Below are positions 43,330-45,659 of a DNA stretch of 45,659 nucleotides, one piece after another. The translations under genes were made by a program, and so were the position numbers. The DNA comes from Streptomyces sp. H27-H1 (GTDB lineage Bacteria; Actinomycetota; Actinomycetes; Streptomycetales; Streptomycetaceae). Location of the stretch: the NCBI RefSeq assembly GCF_026627445.1, contig NZ_JAPNLJ010000053.1, positions 1-45,659 of the forward strand, in the 5' to 3' direction. Every line of letters starts with the position of its first letter. Position 1 is the first letter of the stretch. Below the pieces are notes generated by a model. That model made no database searches. It was not told the DNA's origin and was given only the letters and a program-made list of their open reading frames with translations.

Positions 43330-43973
43330 GCGAAACGCCCTCCCTCAAGGGTGCGGCGACCGGCCGGCGGATCGGCATCGGGCTCATGTACGGCCTCTGG
43401 AAGCCGCGCGTGCTGGGGGCCTGGAAGGTCCCCGCCGCCGGCCCCGTCATCCTGGCCGTGAACCACTCGCACAACATCGACGGCCCCATGGTCATGGGCA
43501 CCGCCCCCCGGCCGCTGCACTTCCTGATCAAGAAGGAGGCGTACGTCGGCCCGCTCGGCCCCTTCCTCGAAGGGATCGGGCAGGTGAAGGTGGACCGCTC
43601 CGGCACCGACCGCACGGCGATCAGCCGTGCGCTGGGCGTACTGCAGAACGGCGGAGCCCTGGGGATCTTCCCCGAGGGCAGCCGGGGCGAAGGCGACTTC
43701 GCCTCCCTGCGCGCGGGACTCGCGTACTTCGCGGTCCGCGCCGGGGCGCCCATCGTGCCGGTCGCCGTCCTGGGCAGCACCGAGCGGCGCGGCCGCGTCG
43801 TCAAGGGGCTGCCGCCGCTGAGAAGCAGGGTCGACATCGTCTTCGGCGATGCCTTCGACGCCGGGGACGGCAGTGGCCGCCGTACCCGTACCGCGCTTGA
43901 CCAGGCCACCGTAAGAATCCAGGACCGGCTGACCGCCCACCTGGCCGACGCCAAGCGCCTCACCGGGCGCTGA
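43326..43973 (+). CDS. plsC: PlsC-type 1-acylglycerol-3-phosphate acyltransferase
   Basis: A 215-residue membrane-associated acyltransferase. The catalytic H-x4-D is H47-SHNI-D52 in VNHSHNIDGPM. The glycerol-phosphate-binding motif is FPEGSRGEG near residue 117, and the later motif is VPVAVLGS. It should make phosphatidic acid from lysophosphatidic acid. The GTG start overlaps the cmk stop. der follows 75 nt downstream. Confidence 0.92.
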   Translation: MSETPSLKGAATGRRIGIGLMYGLWKPRVLGAWKVPAAGPVILAVNHSHNIDGPMVMGTAPRPLHFLIKKEAYVGPLGPFLEGIGQVKVDRSGTDRTAISRALGVLQNGGALGIFPEGSRGEGDFASLRAGLAYFAVRAGAPIVPVAVLGSTERRGRVVKGLPPLRSRVDIVFGDAFDAGDGSGRRTRTALDQATVRIQDRLTAHLADAKRLTGR

Positions 43974-44048
43974 GCGAGACTTGACCTAGTAGTGGAACCG
44001 CGCTGCGCGGGCCCCACCGATCACCACGAACGACGAGGAACGGACTTC

Positions 44049-45509
44049 ATGAACGACCAGCACGACCAAGGAGCACTTGGCGACGCCGAGTACGCGGAGT
44101 TCATGGAGCTCGCCGCGGAGGAAGGCTTCGACGTCGAGGATGTCGAGGGCGCGATTTCGGAGGCGAGCCACGGCCCGCTTCCCGTCCTCGCCGTCGTCGG
44201 CCGCCCGAACGTCGGCAAGTCGACCCTGGTGAACCGGATCATCGGCCGCCGCGAGGCGGTCGTCGAGGACAAGCCCGGCGTCACCCGCGACCGCGTCAAC
44301 TACGAGGCCGAGTGGGCCGGCCGCCGGTTCAGGGTCGTCGACACCGGCGGCTGGGAGCAGGACGTCCTCGGTATCGACGCCTCCGTCGCCGCCCAGGCCG
44401 AATACGCCATCGAGTCCGCCGACGCGGTCGTCTTCGTCGTGGACGCCAAGGTCGGCGCCACCGACACCGACGAGGCCGTCGTCCGCCTGCTTCGCAAGGC
44501 GGGCAAGCCCGTCGTGCTGTGCGCGAACAAGGTCGACGGCCAGAGCGGCGAGTCCGACGCGGCCTCGCTGTGGTCGCTGGGCCTCGGCTACCCGCACCCG
44601 GTCTCCTCGCTGCACGGCCGCGGCACCGGCGACATGCTCGACGCCGTCCTGGAGGCCCTTCCGGAGGCGCCCGAGCAGACCTTCGGCACCGCCGTCGGCG
44701 GTCCGCGCCGGATCGCGCTCATCGGCCGCCCGAACGTCGGCAAGTCCTCCCTCCTGAACAAGGTCGCCAAGGAGGACCGGGTCGTCGTCAACGAGATCGC
44801 CGGTACCACCCGCGACCCGGTCGACGAGCTGATCCAGCTCGGCGGGGTCACCTGGAAGTTCATCGACACCGCGGGCATCCGCAAGAAGGTCCACCTCCAG
44901 CAGGGCGCCGACTACTACGCCTCGCTGCGTACGGCCGCCGCCGTGGAGAAGGCGGAGGTCGCGGTCATCCTGATCGACACGACCGAGAACATCTCCGTCC
45001 AGGACCAGCGCATCATCACCATGGCCGTCGAGGCGGGCCGCGCGATCGTGATCGCGTACAACAAGTGGGACGACCTCGACGAGGAGCGCCGCTACTACCT
45101 CGAGCGCGAGATCGAGACCGAGATGCAGCAGGTCGCCTGGGCGCCCCGGGTGAACGTCTCGGCGCTCACCGGCCGCCACATGGAGAAGCTGGTCCCGGCC
45201 ATCGAGACCGCCCTCGCCGGCTGGGAGACGCGCATCCCGACCGGCCGTCTGAACGCCTTCCTCGGCGAGGTCGTCGCCGCCCACCCGCACCCGATCCGGG
45301 GCGGCAAGCAGCCGCGCATCCTGTTCGGTACGCAGGCGGGCAGCAAGCCGCCGCGGTTCGTCCTCTTCGCCTCGGGCTTCCTGGAGCACGGCTACCGCCG
45401 CTTCATCGAGCGCCGCCTGCGCGAGGAGTTCGGCTTCGAGGGGACCCCGATCCACATCTCGGTCCGCGTCCGCGAGAAGCGCGGTGCGCAGCACAAGCGC
45501 AAGATGTAG
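44049..45509 (+). CDS. der: Ribosome biogenesis GTPase Der (EngA)
   Basis: A 486-residue double GTPase that assists 50S assembly. The first G domain starts VVGRPNVGKST (about residue 52) with DTGGWEQD and ANKVDG. The second starts LIGRPNVGKSS (about residue 225) with DTAGIRKK and YNKWDD. A C-terminal KH-like domain runs from about residue 400 and ends GAQHKRKM. The ATG at 44049 (behind gacgagga) is preferred over the GTG at 43992. The first about 48 residues are an acidic extension. Confidence 0.96.
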   Translation: MNDQHDQGALGDAEYAEFMELAAEEGFDVEDVEGAISEASHGPLPVLAVVGRPNVGKSTLVNRIIGRREAVVEDKPGVTRDRVNYEAEWAGRRFRVVDTGGWEQDVLGIDASVAAQAEYAIESADAVVFVVDAKVGATDTDEAVVRLLRKAGKPVVLCANKVDGQSGESDAASLWSLGLGYPHPVSSLHGRGTGDMLDAVLEALPEAPEQTFGTAVGGPRRIALIGRPNVGKSSLLNKVAKEDRVVVNEIAGTTRDPVDELIQLGGVTWKFIDTAGIRKKVHLQQGADYYASLRTAAAVEKAEVAVILIDTTENISVQDQRIITMAVEAGRAIVIAYNKWDDLDEERRYYLEREIETEMQQVAWAPRVNVSALTGRHMEKLVPAIETALAGWETRIPTGRLNAFLGEVVAAHPHPIRGGKQPRILFGTQAGSKPPRFVLFASGFLEHGYRRFIERRLREEFGFEGTPIHISVRVREKRGAQHKRKM

Positions 45510-45535
45510 TGAGACGTCAGCGGGGCCGCCGGGGC

Positions 45536-45659
45536 TAGGTCCTGTCTGGAGATCGGATTATGAATGTGGTGCGATGCTGCGGAGCCAGAGCATCGCACCG
45601 CACAGATGCAGGCCGGCCTCGTAGCTTTCTGGCGTCTTGTCAAAGCGGAACGCGATGCC
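45536..45659 (-). mobile_element. IS5-family insertion sequence, one end only
   Basis: The non-coding end starts about 45536 with gtcctgtctggagatcgg just after gggcta, giving a CTAG-like junction 27 nt after the der stop. The transposase reading frame on the minus strand enters from the right edge. The other end is outside the window, so whether the element is complete is unknown. Confidence 0.78.
45558..45659 (-). CDS. Transposase C-terminus (partial, runs off window)
   Basis: Only the last 33 residues are present. They contain GIAFRFDKTPESYEAGLHL and CGAMLWLRS and end APHS before TAA. The RFDKTPESY-x-AGLHL-x-GAM pattern is typical of the C-terminus of IS5-family (IS427-like) transposases. 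The rest lies beyond the window. Confidence 0.8.
   Translation of the reverse strand, partial: GIAFRFDKTPESYEAGLHLCGAMLWLRSIAPHS

Overview
This window is chromosomal DNA from a high-GC actinobacterium, almost certainly a Streptomyces or close relative. The coding sequence has strong GC bias at third codon positions, many starts are GTG, and I saw no in-frame TTA codon while reading. The gene set is the conserved actinobacterial tlyA-nadK-recN / pyrG / parA-scpA-scpB-rluB / cmk-plsC-der neighbourhood. From memory, S. coelicolor keeps the same order around SCO1758 to SCO1790, and Mycobacterium keeps a shorter version (tlyA-ppnK-recN-pyrG-nudix-parA-scpAB-rluB-cmk-engA). I could not check this synteny here.

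Layout. 1-380: the 3' end of a 23S rRNA, a complete 5S rRNA and the rrn terminator. 461-3058: a large protein with a huge RG/DR-rich repeat, a TPR-like helical core and an acidic tail. 3119-5556: a divergent DUF1015 / HAD-phosphatase pair. 5747-8711: a three-gene FecCD/FecCD/ATPase importer with an iron-box-like operator on its start. 8816-9007: a MITE-like palindromic repeat that touches the SCP2-like gene. 9417-14553: a housekeeping run of a small conserved protein, tlyA, nadK, recN and a glycosyltransferase. 14829-19798: a PucR regulator divergent from an amino-acid permease and a Tat-exported amine oxidase. 19856-23095: an FAD-linked oxidase and a GH15 glucosidase/trehalase on the minus strand. 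23575-28211: pyrG, an ADP-ribose-type NUDIX hydrolase and a STAND/TPR ATPase. 28364-29479: ald. 29806-35058: the segregation cluster parA, an RHH-like protein, scpA, scpB, and a pseudouridine synthase with a Gly/Ser-rich repeat tail. 35183-38701: a tightly overlapped NAD-salvage operon (pnuC, nadR-like, nrtR, ADP-ribosylglycohydrolase) behind a near-perfect palindromic operator. 38702-41244: a decayed remnant, an RlaP-type nucleotidyltransferase, a Rieske lipoprotein, a DUF952 protein and a YidB/DUF937 protein. 41370-45509: tyrA, cmk, plsC and der. 45536-end: the end of an IS element whose transposase runs out of the window.

How the genes work together. Three functional themes stand out. (1) NAD/ADP-ribose metabolism: nadK, the ADP-ribose NUDIX, the NAD-dependent ald and above all the pnuC-nadR-nrtR-ARH operon. 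In that operon the predicted repressor senses ADP-ribose, and the last gene could produce ADP-ribose from ADP-ribosylated proteins. (2) Chromosome organisation: parA, a probable ribbon-helix-helix partner, and the condensin kleisin and winged-helix subunits ScpA and ScpB. The gene order suggests the ParA/RHH pair is functionally tied to SMC-ScpAB. (3) Low-complexity, repeat-expanded proteins: the RG-rich TPR protein beside the rRNA operon and the GS/GGYQGG-rich RluB-type enzyme both look like RNA-associated proteins with long disordered tails.

Limits: all family calls are made by eye from motifs. Starts are chosen from Shine-Dalgarno-like sequence, overlaps and remembered family N-termini. 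No alignment, structure prediction or database search was run.
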